This document shows positions 25,812 to 35,526 of a stretch of 64,000 bases of DNA, piece after piece (the first letter of the stretch is position 1; every line of letters begins with the position of its first letter). A program made the position numbers and the translations under genes. This stretch comes from Micrococcales bacterium KH10 (lineage in GTDB: Bacteria > Actinomycetota > Actinomycetes > Actinomycetales > Cellulomonadaceae): positions 1,178,001 through 1,242,000 of the forward strand of contig FZPE01000001.1 in the NCBI GenBank assembly GCA_900188465.1. Direction: 5' to 3'. The notes under the pieces are model-generated. The model saw nothing but the letters and a program-made list of their open reading frames with translations. It was not told the origin of the DNA and did not search any database.

Positions 25812-27380
25812 GTGAGTATGAGAAAGACAGCTGCGTTGCTGAGCGCACTGACACTTGCAGGAACCCTCGCCGTCACCGGTACGGTGGCCGCAACAAGCGC
25901 TACGTCGGCTCCGACTGCGAGCGCCACCACTGTTGCCGCGAAGGCTCCGGCTGCGAGCGCCGCCAAACCGATGACCAAAGCGGAGCAGATCCGCACTATG
26001 GTCCGCGAACTGAAGATCACCAAGAAGCAGGCGAAGAAACGCCTGAAGGTCGAGAAGAAGGCGCGCAACCTCGAACCGAAACTGCAGAAGAAACTGGGCG
26101 GCAACTTCGCCGGCTTGTGGGTATCGAAGAACGGCAAGAAGATCGTTGTCGGTGTCACCACTAAGAAGGCAGCCAAGCAGGTTCGCAAGGCAGGCGCGAA
26201 GCCAAAACTGGTCAAGACCAAGTTGAACAAGCTCAACAAGGGCGCCAGCAAGCTCAACCGCGAAATCAGGAATGTTCCGGACAAGGTCTCAGCCTGGTGG
26301 GTAGACCCGGTGAGCAACAAAGTCGTCATCCAAGCCAAGTCAAAGGCTGCCGCGAAGAAAGCCGCTAACGTCGCCGGCCTCTCTGCTGCCGAAGTCTCCT
26401 ACGACATCTCCGACGTCAGGGTGACCCCCGTACGCGACTACTGGGGCGGAGACCCGCTATGGGGCTGCACCTTGGCGTTCGCTGTGCACGGTGGTTTCCT
26501 CACCGCTGGTCACTGCGCCGTTGAAGGGCGCGGACACATCCTGCGCACCGCTCTAGACGGTGGCGGCCACATCGGAACGGTAGTGGAATCACAGTTCGGT
26601 GGCGGTATTGACGCAGCTTGGGCCACCAATGCTGGAAGCTGGAACGGCCTGCCACGTGTCACCCACTGGAACGGCGGCGGATACGTTGAGGTCCGAGGAT
26701 CGCAAGAAGCGCCCATCGGCGCTCACCTGTGTAAATCAGGCAACACCACCAAGTGGACTTGTGGATATGTCCTGACGAAGAACGTCAACGTCAACTACGG
26801 CAATAACAAGATCGCGACTCTGACCGAGACTTCCGCTTGTGCTCGCCCTGGTGACTCCGGCGGCGCCTACATCTGGAACGACCAGGCGCAGGGAATCACC
26901 TCCGGTATTGCCGACCGCCCCGACGGTTGCCGCTCGTTCTTCCAGCCGGTCAACCCGATCCTGCAGCGCTGGGGTCTGACATTGAAGACCGCCGGTTCCC
27001 AGGTCGCATCCATTCAGGGCTGGCAGAACAAGTGCATCGACGTTCCTAACTCGAACTTCAGCGACGGCGTGCAGCTACAACTGTGGAACTGCAACGGCAC
27101 CAACGCGCAGCGCTGGCAGTTCGCCAACGACGGCACACTGCGCATCGGGGGCAAGTGCATGGACGCCCGCTGGGCGTGGACTCACAACGGCACCGAAGTG
27201 CAGTTGATGAACTGCAACGGCCACGTCGCACAGAAGTTCACCCTCAACGGTGCAGGCGACCTCGTCAACCTGCACGCGAACAAGTGTGTTGACGTCGAAG
27301 GCTGGGGCACCAACAACGGTGCAAAACTGCAACTGTGGGAATGCCACGGCGGCGGCAACCAGAAATGGTGGCGCATCTAG
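25812..27380 (+). CDS. Secreted trypsin-like serine protease with C-terminal ricin B lectin domain
   Basis: About 522 residues from GTG 25812 (AAAGG upstream; ATG 25818 possible). Signal peptide LSALTLAGTLAVTGTVA is followed by a Lys-rich pro-region to about residue 210 that resembles streptogrisin pro-domains. The protease domain has the S1E triad: His 234 in LTAGHCA, Asp in GGGIDAAW and Ser 349 in RPGDSGGAY, with disulfide Cys nearby. The last about 130 residues are a ricin-type beta-trefoil with three QxW-like repeats (AQRWQF, AQKFTL, NQKWWR). The layout matches the yeast-lytic protease I of Rarobacter, whose lectin binds mannose. Likely a secreted, carbohydrate-targeted protease. Confidence 0.93.
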   Translation: MSMRKTAALLSALTLAGTLAVTGTVAATSATSAPTASATTVAAKAPAASAAKPMTKAEQIRTMVRELKITKKQAKKRLKVEKKARNLEPKLQKKLGGNFAGLWVSKNGKKIVVGVTTKKAAKQVRKAGAKPKLVKTKLNKLNKGASKLNREIRNVPDKVSAWWVDPVSNKVVIQAKSKAAAKKAANVAGLSAAEVSYDISDVRVTPVRDYWGGDPLWGCTLAFAVHGGFLTAGHCAVEGRGHILRTALDGGGHIGTVVESQFGGGIDAAWATNAGSWNGLPRVTHWNGGGYVEVRGSQEAPIGAHLCKSGNTTKWTCGYVLTKNVNVNYGNNKIATLTETSACARPGDSGGAYIWNDQAQGITSGIADRPDGCRSFFQPVNPILQRWGLTLKTAGSQVASIQGWQNKCIDVPNSNFSDGVQLQLWNCNGTNAQRWQFANDGTLRIGGKCMDARWAWTHNGTEVQLMNCNGHVAQKFTLNGAGDLVNLHANKCVDVEGWGTNNGAKLQLWECHGGGNQKWWRI

Positions 27381-27441
27381 CGGCAACCAGACAGTTTGCG
27401 TGACGGACAGGCAGTGACATCGCGCGAACGCATCACACAGT

Positions 27442-27471
27442 GGGGGTCTTTGCTTCAATGCGAAGGCCCCC
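27442..27471 (+). terminator. Terminator after protease
   Basis: GGGGGTCTTTGC and GCGAAGGCCCCC pair over 12 bp with two mismatches around a 6-nt loop, followed by a T-rich run. It ends the protease transcript and faces the convergent methyltransferase gene. Confidence 0.75.
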
Positions 27472-27506
27472 GCTGTTCTTTCACACTGCTCTGAGCGCAC
27501 TCACGC

Positions 27507-29066
27507 TCACCGGTCGATGGTGAGCAGCCCATCGGCTAGCAGTCCGCGAATAGCTGGGAACACCTCGGCTGCGAGCGCGGCAGCATCCTGGTCGGTCAGC
27601 GAGGCGACTGCCGACAGCAGTTGACCCACAGTCAGTTCCCCGTCGCTGGCACCCACCACAGCCGCCACGGCACTCGACACGTGCACGCTGTGCTGGAATC
27701 CACCTCCTTGGCGCAGCATCACCACCGCCGGGTCCGCCTGACCGGGCCGGTAATACCGTTCCTCTGTGACGTCGACGGCCACCACACATCGCAAGGCAGC
27801 GATCTGCTCGTCACCGGCGCTGCTGAGAAACTCCTGCATCCGCAAACCGGCAGCGAATACCGGGCCGAGAGGCTGGGCGACGGTGCCAGGGTGTTCGTCA
27901 AGACGGCGCCAGGCCGGACGAGCCACCTCCTTTGACGCTGCTGGATGGTGCAACAGCACCATTCCCATTCCCACCGCTGTCACACCGCGTGCGGCGAAGT
28001 CGCGCAGATAAGCCTCGTAGCCCGCTTGCCATTGCCCGGATTCACGTTCGGCGGTGATGCCACCGTCGCGCAGCCAGGTTTCCGCATATTCAGCGGGGTC
28101 AAGGATCTCGCGTTGCACCACCCATGCATTCAGCGGTGTGGTATCGAGCCAGCGCCCGATACGTTCCTGCCACGGCTCACCGCGGTGATGCTCCCAGTTC
28201 ATCAGCAGTTGCGCCGCCCCGCCAGGCGCCATCACATCGGCGATCCCAGTGACGAGCTCTTCGACGAGGCTGTCTCCAGCTCGTCCTCCATCGCGGTACT
28301 CGTAATCAGGAATCGCATCCGACTGGCGTGGCGTAATCACAAAGGGCGGGTTGGAAACCACCAGGTCGAAGACCTCGCCGCGTACCGGATCGAGCATCGA
28401 ACCGTGGCGGAACGAGATGTTGTGCACGTCGTTGAGCTCAGCATTGAAAGAGGCAAAGTTCAATGCCCGCTGCGACAGGTCGGTGGCGACGACCTCACGG
28501 CTGTGCCGAGCCGCGTGCAACGCCTGGATGCCGCATCCGGTGCCGATATCAAGGGTGCGGCCAACAGGTTCGCGCATCGTGATCGCGGCCAGCGTCAGTG
28601 AGGCGCCGCCCGCGCCCAGCACGTGATTGGCGTGTAGCGCTCGTCCCGTAGCCAGTTCACCAAGATCAGAGGCGAGCCACCAGCGCATCGCCCCCACATC
28701 GTCAACCGCGGCATACGGTCGCAGGTCGACCAGTGGGCGCACATGCTCAACGCCGTCAATGAGCATGCTCTCAACCAGACCCAGTTGCACGGCACCGTCA
28801 ATGCCAAGGCGCGGGAGCACTCGTCCCAGGCCATCGGTGCGCACCGGCTGGCCGAGCGTGAACAGACGCAACAGCACCAGCGTCGGGGCGTCGCTTCGTT
28901 CCGTGACAAGCAGGGCCGGAACCTGCTGTTCGCGATGCATTGCTGCATCGGCCATCGGCCCCAGCAGCTCCGCTACCGACTCGACCGTGTACTTTGCCGC
29001 CACCAGGTCCTGCCGCAGCGCGGCAAGCAATGACGAGTCGATGGTCAAGGGTAGGTCTGTTGTCAT
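27507..29066 (-). CDS. Class I SAM-dependent methyltransferase (HemK-like, actinobacterial)
   Basis: 519 residues. An N-terminal about 150-residue helical domain (DUF7059-like) precedes a Rossmann methyltransferase core. SAM motif I is TLDIGTGCGIQALHAA, and the (N/D)PPF catalytic motif is DLVVSNPPFVIT, used by N-methylating enzymes acting on Gln or bases. A C-terminal beta-rich domain (about 340-519) is typical of the actinobacterial family often found beside topA. The substrate is not established; release-factor or rRNA/tRNA modification is plausible. Divergent from pgi with about 70 bp between starts. Confidence 0.85.
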   Translation of the reverse strand: MTTDLPLTIDSSLLAALRQDLVAAKYTVESVAELLGPMADAAMHREQQVPALLVTERSDAPTLVLLRLFTLGQPVRTDGLGRVLPRLGIDGAVQLGLVESMLIDGVEHVRPLVDLRPYAAVDDVGAMRWWLASDLGELATGRALHANHVLGAGGASLTLAAITMREPVGRTLDIGTGCGIQALHAARHSREVVATDLSQRALNFASFNAELNDVHNISFRHGSMLDPVRGEVFDLVVSNPPFVITPRQSDAIPDYEYRDGGRAGDSLVEELVTGIADVMAPGGAAQLLMNWEHHRGEPWQERIGRWLDTTPLNAWVVQREILDPAEYAETWLRDGGITAERESGQWQAGYEAYLRDFAARGVTAVGMGMVLLHHPAASKEVARPAWRRLDEHPGTVAQPLGPVFAAGLRMQEFLSSAGDEQIAALRCVVAVDVTEERYYRPGQADPAVVMLRQGGGFQHSVHVSSAVAAVVGASDGELTVGQLLSAVASLTDQDAAALAAEVFPAIRGLLADGLLTIDR

Positions 29067-29137
29067 AGCACCAGCGTAATGTTGCCACGTAAGATCGAAT
29101 GGTCAACCTCTCCTCCGGCCATGGAAAGCGAACCACT

Positions 29138-30826
29138 GTGAACGCTCAGCCCTCACCCATCGATGCTGCTTCGACCGACGCATGGACGAAATTGGAGGCG
29201 CACGTTGCCGATCTCAAACCCGATCTGCGCCGCTGGTTCGACGAAGACCCCGGCCGTGCAGAGCGCTTCACCCTCAAGGCCGCAGACCTGACCGTTGACC
29301 TGTCGAAGAACCTCATCACCGATGAGACGCTCGCGCTGCTGGACGAGTTGGCGACATCGGTCAACGTGACCGGCCGGTTCGAGGCAATGCTCCGCGGGGA
29401 CAAGATCAACGTCACAGAGAACCGCTCTGTACTGCACACCGCGTTGCGCCGCCCTCGCGGGCTGGAGCCGCTGATCGTCAACGAGCAGGACATCGACGCC
29501 GATGTGCACGAGGTGCTGGACCGTATCGCGACCTTCGCCGATAATGTGCGCGAGGGCAGTTGGACCGGTGTGACCGGCAAACGTGTTGCCACGGTCGTCA
29601 ACATCGGCATCGGCGGGTCAGACCTTGGCCCCGTCATGGTGTACGAGGCGCTCAAGCCGTACGTCCACCCCGAGATCGAGGTGCGATTCGTCTCTAACAT
29701 CGACCCGGCCGACGTATATGAGAAGACGGCCGACCTCGACCCGGAGACCACGTTGTTCATCGTGGCTTCCAAGACCTTCACCACATTGGAAACGCTCACC
29801 AACGCCCGCCTGGCCCGCACCTGGTTGTGGGAACAGCTCAGCGCACGCGGCATCATCGACGACACTGACGCGGCCCGTACCGGTGCTGTCGCCAAGCACT
29901 TCGTGGCGGTATCGACGGCGCTGGACAAGGTCGCGGAATTCGGCATCGACCCGACCAACGCCTTCGGGTTCTGGGACTGGGTGGGCGGCCGCTACTCTGT
30001 TGACTCGGCCATCGGAACCTCAGTCGCCATCGCCATCGGCCCCGATCGGTTCGCTGAGTTCCTAGGCGGTTTCCACGCCATGGACGAGCACGCCCGCACC
30101 GCTCCGGTCGCGCAGAATGTGCCGTTCCTGATGGGGCTGCTCAACGTCTGGTACACCAACTTCCTCGGTGCGCACACGCACGCGGTGCTGCCCTATGCGC
30201 AGTACCTGCATCGTTTCCCTGCTTATCTGCAGCAGTTGACCATGGAGTCCAACGGCAAGTCGGTGCGTTGGGATGGCACCCCGGTGACCTCCGACACCGG
30301 TGAGATCTTCTGGGGCGAACCGGGAACCAACGGCCAGCACGCCTTCTACCAGCTCATTCACCAGGGCACTCGACTGATTCCGGCTGACTTCATTGCGGTG
30401 GCCAACCCGGCTCGTCCACTCAAGGACGGTGGCGTCGACGTACACGGGTTGTTCCTGGCGAACTTCTTCGCACAGTCCAAGGCTTTGGCTTTCGGCAAGA
30501 CCGAGGACGAGGTGCGTGCCGAAGGCACTCCCGAGGAGATCGTTCCAGCACGAGTGTTCCCCGGGAACCGGCCTTCGACCTCGATCCTGGCACCGGAATT
30601 GTCCCCGGCTGTGGTCGGTCAGCTCATTGCGCTGTACGAACACATCACGTTCGTGCAAGGCATCGTGTGGGGCATCGACTCCTTCGATCAGTGGGGTGTG
30701 GAGTTGGGCAAAAAGCTCGCACTAGAGATTGCGCCAGCAGTCAGTGGCGACGGGCTTGCCCTGGCAGATCAGGACCCATCGACACGTTCGCTGATCACGA
30801 CCTACCTGGAGATGCGCCAAGACTGA
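29138..30826 (+). CDS. pgi: Glucose-6-phosphate isomerase
   Basis: 562 residues from GTG 29138 behind GGAAAG; ATG 29099 would add 13 residues. Interconverts glucose-6-phosphate and fructose-6-phosphate in glycolysis. Signatures: [50 protein letters not shown] and [18 protein letters not shown] (active-site Glu and His), and [14 protein letters not shown] at the C-terminal signature. The length is that of the long bacterial form. It ends in a short gap holding repeat element A. Confidence 0.97.
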   Translation: MNAQPSPIDAASTDAWTKLEAHVADLKPDLRRWFDEDPGRAERFTLKAADLTVDLSKNLITDETLALLDELATSVNVTGRFEAMLRGDKINVTENRSVLHTALRRPRGLEPLIVNEQDIDADVHEVLDRIATFADNVREGSWTGVTGKRVATVVNIGIGGSDLGPVMVYEALKPYVHPEIEVRFVSNIDPADVYEKTADLDPETTLFIVASKTFTTLETLTNARLARTWLWEQLSARGIIDDTDAARTGAVAKHFVAVSTALDKVAEFGIDPTNAFGFWDWVGGRYSVDSAIGTSVAIAIGPDRFAEFLGGFHAMDEHARTAPVAQNVPFLMGLLNVWYTNFLGAHTHAVLPYAQYLHRFPAYLQQLTMESNGKSVRWDGTPVTSDTGEIFWGEPGTNGQHAFYQLIHQGTRLIPADFIAVANPARPLKDGGVDVHGLFLANFFAQSKALAFGKTEDEVRAEGTPEEIVPARVFPGNRPSTSILAPELSPAVVGQLIALYEHITFVQGIVWGIDSFDQWGVELGKKLALEIAPAVSGDGLALADQDPSTRSLITTYLEMRQD

Positions 30827-30916
30827 GGGTCCCCACCGTCATTCACGGCCGCACCGCCCGTACGGCGCACCGTGCGTCACTGGCGATGCGCCCCGCTAGA
30901 ACGCCCACACACCAAT

Positions 30917-30980
30917 GGTTGCCCGATATGCAAAGTCGTAGTGCGACATATACCTCTAACACCTTGCATATCGGGCAACC
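30917..30980. repeat. 64-bp palindromic repeat, copy A
   Basis: The arms are GGTTGCCCGATATGCAAAG and its near-complement ending CTTGCATATCGGGCAACC, with partial pairing of the next bases and a 16-nt loop beginning GTGCGACATATACC. Same length and loop as copy B. It lies between convergent genes (pgi and the AbiEi/DUF559 gene), so here it could act as a terminator. Confidence 0.85.
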
Positions 30981-31009
30981 TTCTTAAGGAGGCGAGAGGG
31001 CAACTCGTC

Positions 31010-31999
31010 CTAACGGCGTTTCGGAACTCCGGCTCCGGCGAGCGTCTGCTCTATATCATCAGGGCTAGACAGATCTGCCCAGGTAAGCCTGATCACTTTG
31101 ATACCTAGAGCTCTGATTCGATCCTCACGACGTTTCTCTTCGACGACAACCTCGGAGGTGCTACGTCCAGCGAGCATTGTCTCGTCTAGATACTTAACTT
31201 TGCCATCAAATTCCACCAGCACCCGCGACTCTGGCCAATAGAAGTCACCCCGCCCAATCAGGGTCCGCCCATCCCAAAAGACGTGCTGCAAAGTTGGCAA
31301 AACGAAGCCGAGTTGATGAATGACCGCGCGGCAGAAGGATTCACCAGCAGACTCGATACGGTCATCGGCCAAGTCCACAACCAATCTCGCTCGATGGATC
31401 CCGTACCGATGCGAGTTTTCTGAAATTGCGTCCAGCAACTGACGTTTAGTGGCGAGCCGACGGACAAGAACGTAATCAGCGCATGCCAGACCGATGGCGA
31501 ACTCGCTTTCGCATGCAACATCAAGGACCGTTCGGGGCGCTGACGTGACTAAGACACCGTTATGCCGTATTGCCTTGTCATCCAGATCGAAATGCCGACG
31601 CTGAACCGAAGCAGACGACCGGCGTTTCGTCTGAGAACCAACGACGCATTGCAGTTTCGCCGGAATCCTCCAACGTTTCCAGGGCATACCCTGCACTAAG
31701 GCAGCCGTAGCGTGGCTGAATTGCAGATCAGGATGCTGCCGAGCAAGCGCTTGCGCGTATTCGACATGTTGGCGTTCTGGTTTCAGATCTGCCCATTTGG
31801 CCGACTCCGCGTAGAAACCATGCGCCACGCGCACAAGCATGCCCTGTTTGATGCACTGCGTCATGACGTATGAGCTGTCGCCATCATTGAGCAGTTCGCG
31901 CCTGTGATGCACTACGCGCCGGGATTTGACCAGACGATCACGAATATCACGAAAAACAGCGGACGTGTCAGAACCGAACTGACGAGCGGTAGTTGTCAT
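31010..31999 (-). CDS. AbiEi-like N-domain protein with DUF559 (Vsr-like) nuclease fold
   Basis: 329 residues from ATG 31999. The N-terminal part has an AbiEi-like winged helix (YVMTQCIKQGMLVRVAHGFY) found in type IV antitoxins. The C-terminal about 100 residues form a DUF559 endonuclease-like domain: GRGDFYWPESRVLVEFDGK contains the acidic cluster and EKRREDRIRALGIKVIRLTW the conserved lysine-arginine helix. This two-part protein is frequent in actinobacteria; its role (defence, antitoxin or DNA repair) is unproven. No matching toxin gene lies next to it. It is bracketed by repeat copies A and B, with nothing else in between. Confidence 0.75.
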   Translation of the reverse strand: MTTTARQFGSDTSAVFRDIRDRLVKSRRVVHHRRELLNDGDSSYVMTQCIKQGMLVRVAHGFYAESAKWADLKPERQHVEYAQALARQHPDLQFSHATAALVQGMPWKRWRIPAKLQCVVGSQTKRRSSASVQRRHFDLDDKAIRHNGVLVTSAPRTVLDVACESEFAIGLACADYVLVRRLATKRQLLDAISENSHRYGIHRARLVVDLADDRIESAGESFCRAVIHQLGFVLPTLQHVFWDGRTLIGRGDFYWPESRVLVEFDGKVKYLDETMLAGRSTSEVVVEEKRREDRIRALGIKVIRLTWADLSSPDDIEQTLAGAGVPKRR

Positions 32000-32094
32000 T
32001 CAGCCAATCTGTCATGTTCGTTGTTGCCACGACTGTCCTATATCCGACATGTGGGTAACTTATCGCGCAGTGTAAGCGGCCCGGTCCGCTGGAC

Positions 32095-32158
32095 GGTTGC
32101 CCGATATGCGAAGTGGTAGTGCGATATATACCCGTACCACTTTGCATATCGGGCAACC
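32095..32158. repeat. 64-bp palindromic repeat, copy B
   Basis: The 24-bp arms, GGTTGCCCGATATGCGAAGT plus GGTA and the reverse TACC plus ACTTTGCATATCGGGCAACC, pair with one mismatch. The 16-nt loop is GTGCGATATATACCCG, close to that of copy A. It lies between divergent genes, so a terminator role does not explain it. Confidence 0.85.
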
Positions 32159-32277
32159 TTCTACAGGCAGGCATGTGCAGAAAGACGCTAGCCGAGTTTG
32201 TGCCGTTGGCGGGCCTACGCTGTCCAGGCCTGCCAGCGGATCGAGACTCCGCCACTGACGGCCATTAGCATGGGATC

Positions 32278-32646
32278 ATGCGCACACTGGCACGCGGTAT
32301 CGGACTCGGTGGGATCCTTGCGGGCTTCCTCGGGATATGGCTAGGTCCCGAGGGGTGGACCTACTGGCATTTTTGGGTGCTCGGCCTCGTGGCGTGGATC
32401 GCCTCGTTGGGACGGCCACGAGCAGAGGCTACCGACTACACCGGCACGATGCTCAAACAGGCCGGCTACGCCGATCCCGATGATGACCTACCGACAGGCG
32501 TGCAAGCACCCGAGAAGCGAGCAGTCCACGGTGGCGTAGCTTTCCTCATCATGCTGCTCACCATCGCGGTCATCCTGTGGCCTGCCCGCACCCAGATATG
32601 GGAAGAAGTTCGCGCAGTTGTCACCGAGATCGAATTCGACAGCTGA
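32278..32646 (+). CDS. Small integral membrane protein, unknown function
   Basis: 122 residues. Two hydrophobic hairpin helices lie near the start (GIGLGGILAGFLGIWLGPEG and FWVLGLVAWIASLG), followed by an acidic loop (TDYTGTMLKQAGYADPDDDL) and a third helix (VAFLIMLLTIAVILW). It ends in an acidic tail. No family was recognised. It is divergent from the AbiEi/DUF559 gene and followed by a 7-bp hairpin. Coding status is supported by its transmembrane pattern and ATG. Confidence 0.7.
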   Translation: MRTLARGIGLGGILAGFLGIWLGPEGWTYWHFWVLGLVAWIASLGRPRAEATDYTGTMLKQAGYADPDDDLPTGVQAPEKRAVHGGVAFLIMLLTIAVILWPARTQIWEEVRAVVTEIEFDS

Positions 32647-33024
32647 CACGCCACCAACAGCGCCCTCTCGCCGGTGGCGACCACCGGAATTTAACCGGTT
32701 AAGCGCCACTATCGCAGCACCCAATCGCCGTCTCACTAAGGAATTTTTACCCATAAAGGCGAATTGCCGTGCAAACAAATGCGCTCACTATCGGGCATTT
32801 ATCTGTTTCATAGCATAAACACTGAACGATTGCGATGATTCGACTAGACAAGCGCGTATTTTGGGATAAATTAGACGTGAGTCAATGTCGACTTGCCCCT
32901 CGTCCATAACCCACGTTTTGTACGAGGACCCCGTCGATTACGCAACGACGCGTATCGCATACCGTCACAACGGATGCACCACTGCCGCTGAGCAACCGCA
33001 CAGTGCATCCACGAAAGGACGCCG
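32647..33024. promoter_or_regulatory. Leader and control region of the first GH30 gene
   Basis: This 378-bp gap holds a 7+3+7 hairpin CCGGTGG/CCACCGG (32671-32687, likely terminator of the membrane protein) and the perfect 12-bp palindrome TTAACCGGTTAA (32691-32702), which resembles LacI-family operators. It also holds an 8-bp inverted repeat GGATGCAC/GTGCATCC (32972-32979 and 33003-33010) directly upstream of the ribosome-binding site. The AT-rich middle is a plausible promoter. Confidence 0.5.
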
Positions 33025-35367
33025 ATGTCTGTCACCACACGGGACCTTAAACCACCACTACGACCTCGCCGAATACCCGCATTGGTCGCCACCGCCGCAC
33101 TGCTTTCGCCTCTTGGAGTCGCGGCCCTGTCCGCGGCTCCCACTGCCGTCGCCAATACTCCAGTCCAGGTGTGGCAAACCACCCAGGACCGTGCCGACCA
33201 ATTGACAAAGAAGTCCGATGTGACGCTCGGCAGTTCCGGTTCCGGCAACGTCACTATAGATATCAATCCGAATCAGACCTACCAGACCATGACTGGTTTC
33301 GGCGGTTCGTTCACTGATTCAGCGACCGTATCAATCGGCAGTTTGAACTCGTCCCAACGCAGTAAATTACTGTCCGACTTATTCAGTTACGACAATGGCA
33401 TTGGACTCAGTTGGCTGCGCCAACCCCTCGGCGCGACTGACTTCAACCGTGACACCAACTTCTACACCTACCAAGACGCCGGGCCAGGCACACCGGTCAA
33501 CGTGAACCGCGACAATGACGCCCTTAATCTGATCAAGGCGGCCAAGATCTACAACCCGTCGATCAGCGTCGCTGGCGCCCCCTGGAGTGCCCCTGCCTGG
33601 ATGAAGGTCCACCCAGCGCTCGTCAACGGAAACTCCAACACCAACCAACTCAAGATCGAGCACGAAGGCGACTACGCCGAATACCTCAAGAACGTCGTCC
33701 AGGCTTACAAAGACAAGGGCGTCGACATAAACTACATCTCCATTCAGAACGAGCCGCACTTCACCCCCGGCGGCTATCCCGCGATGTACATGTCGCAGTG
33801 GACTCAAGCCAATGTCGTCAACGAGCTGGGGTGGCGCCTGAGCAATTCCGGACTCGGCAACACCAAGATCCTGGGCTGGGAGCACAACTGGAACAACACC
33901 GGCTATGCAGAGTTCCTGGTCAACGGATGGTCGTCTCAGTACGTCGCCGGAACCGCCTGGCACTGCTATGAAGGCAGCGCTGGAGCGCAATCCACCGTGC
34001 ATCACGCCAACCCGTCCAAGGGCACCTTCTTCACCGAATGCTCCGGTATCGAGTCATCGAACCGCGCCAACACATTCAAAGACACCCTGTGGTACCACTC
34101 CACGAACTACACCTTCCCCGCAGTGCGTAACTGGTCCAAGACGATCAGCTTCTGGAACCTCGCATTGAACGAGAACAACGGCCCAGTCCAAGGCGCCTGC
34201 ACTTCAAGCCCATGCACCGGGATCGTCACCGTCAACAACAATGGCACCTACACCCGTAACGCTGGCTACTACGTCCTGGGGCACTTCTCGAAGTTCGTCA
34301 AACCCGGTGCAGTGCGCATCGGATCGTCCGACACCACCAGTTCCATATCCAACGCTGCCTTCCGCAACCCTGACGGCTCCCGCGTGCTCGTAGTTCACAA
34401 CGGCGGTGGGTCCAACTCCATCAAGGTCAACATCGACGGCCAGACCTTCGGCTACAACGTGCCTGAGAACTCGCTGGTCACCTTCGCCTGGGGCGGTAAC
34501 GGAAACTGGGGCGGAACCGGCGGTGTCAGCGGCGGTCCGGACGGGTCACCCGGTCAAGGCGGCGGAGACGATCAGGACCCACCGGATGTTCCCGGAACAG
34601 CCGGGGCCATCACCGGGCTGGCCAATAAATGTGTGGATGTGCGCTCAGGTGGCGAGACCAAGGCAAACGGCACCGTCGTCCAACTCTACGACTGCAACGG
34701 AACTATCGCGCAACGCTGGATCATCGCCAATGACGGCACTATCCGCGTGCGCGGCAAATGTCTCGAAGTCAACGGAACTGGCAACGGCGCACAGGCCTAC
34801 ATCTGGGATTGCGACGGGAAGAATACCCAACAATGGACCATTGACGGCCAACTGATCAAAGCCAGCGGTGGACGTTGCCTCGACGTGCCGGATTCAAACT
34901 CGTCCAATGGCACCCAGCTCAAACTCTGGGACTGTTACGGAGACGCCAACCAGCGGTGGAACCCTCCCGTGTCGAACCCGGTTGGCAACACCTCGACCAT
35001 CCGGGACTCCCAGCACAATAAATGCGTTGATGTAGCCGCAGGGTCCACCACCAACGCCAACGGCACTGCCGTCCAGCTGTACAACTGCAACGGCACCATT
35101 GCTCAGAACTGGACCTTCGCCCCCGACGGATCGATCCGATTCGGTTCGAAGTGCCTGGACGTCTCGGCTCCGGTCAGCAATGGTTCCCAGACTCAGATCT
35201 GGGAATGCACCGGACGAGCGAACCAGCGCTGGCAGCGTGACGGCAATTTGCTGCGGGTAGTCGATACGAACCGATGCCTCGACTTGCCGGACGGGTCATC
35301 GTCCAACGGCACCCAACTGCAGGTGTGGGATTGCTTCGGCGCTGGCAATCAGCAGTGGAATGTCTAG
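33025..35367 (+). CDS. Secreted GH30 glycosidase with two ricin B domains
   Basis: 780 residues, ATG with AAAGGA upstream. An Arg-containing signal peptide (RRIPALVATAALLSPLGVAA) is followed by a GH30 (beta/alpha)8 barrel plus beta side domain to about residue 490. Catalytic acid/base Glu 243 is in ISIQNEPHF and nucleophile Glu 338 in FFTECSG; MTGFGGSFTDSA is the usual N-terminal barrel motif. After a Gly/Asp linker, two ricin-type beta-trefoils (about 530-650 and 660-780) each have three QxW-type repeats. GH30 bacterial members include endo-beta-1,6-glucanases and glucosylceramidase-like enzymes. Glucan is the likely target here (inference). Confidence 0.92.
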   Translation: MSVTTRDLKPPLRPRRIPALVATAALLSPLGVAALSAAPTAVANTPVQVWQTTQDRADQLTKKSDVTLGSSGSGNVTIDINPNQTYQTMTGFGGSFTDSATVSIGSLNSSQRSKLLSDLFSYDNGIGLSWLRQPLGATDFNRDTNFYTYQDAGPGTPVNVNRDNDALNLIKAAKIYNPSISVAGAPWSAPAWMKVHPALVNGNSNTNQLKIEHEGDYAEYLKNVVQAYKDKGVDINYISIQNEPHFTPGGYPAMYMSQWTQANVVNELGWRLSNSGLGNTKILGWEHNWNNTGYAEFLVNGWSSQYVAGTAWHCYEGSAGAQSTVHHANPSKGTFFTECSGIESSNRANTFKDTLWYHSTNYTFPAVRNWSKTISFWNLALNENNGPVQGACTSSPCTGIVTVNNNGTYTRNAGYYVLGHFSKFVKPGAVRIGSSDTTSSISNAAFRNPDGSRVLVVHNGGGSNSIKVNIDGQTFGYNVPENSLVTFAWGGNGNWGGTGGVSGGPDGSPGQGGGDDQDPPDVPGTAGAITGLANKCVDVRSGGETKANGTVVQLYDCNGTIAQRWIIANDGTIRVRGKCLEVNGTGNGAQAYIWDCDGKNTQQWTIDGQLIKASGGRCLDVPDSNSSNGTQLKLWDCYGDANQRWNPPVSNPVGNTSTIRDSQHNKCVDVAAGSTTNANGTAVQLYNCNGTIAQNWTFAPDGSIRFGSKCLDVSAPVSNGSQTQIWECTGRANQRWQRDGNLLRVVDTNRCLDLPDGSSSNGTQLQVWDCFGAGNQQWNV

Positions 35368-35390
35368 TTCGCTGCTGACCGGTTGATATC

Positions 35391-35433
35391 ACAGGGTGGG
35401 CGAGGTCCTAGTCTTTGGTCTTGCCCACCCTGT
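35391..35433 (+). terminator. Hairpin between GH30 genes 1 and 2
   Basis: ACAGGGTGGGC and GCCCACCCTGT pair perfectly over 11 bp around a 21-nt loop, followed by a short T-rich run. It may separate transcripts or set relative amounts. Confidence 0.7.
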
Positions 35434-35526
35434 AGGTTTATCTGTGCAGGTCAATGCGCCCACTAAGCAATGTGGCTCAGTGAATTCGGCGCGGCGGCTG
35501 CTAGACGGATCGAGGAGGATCGCCTT

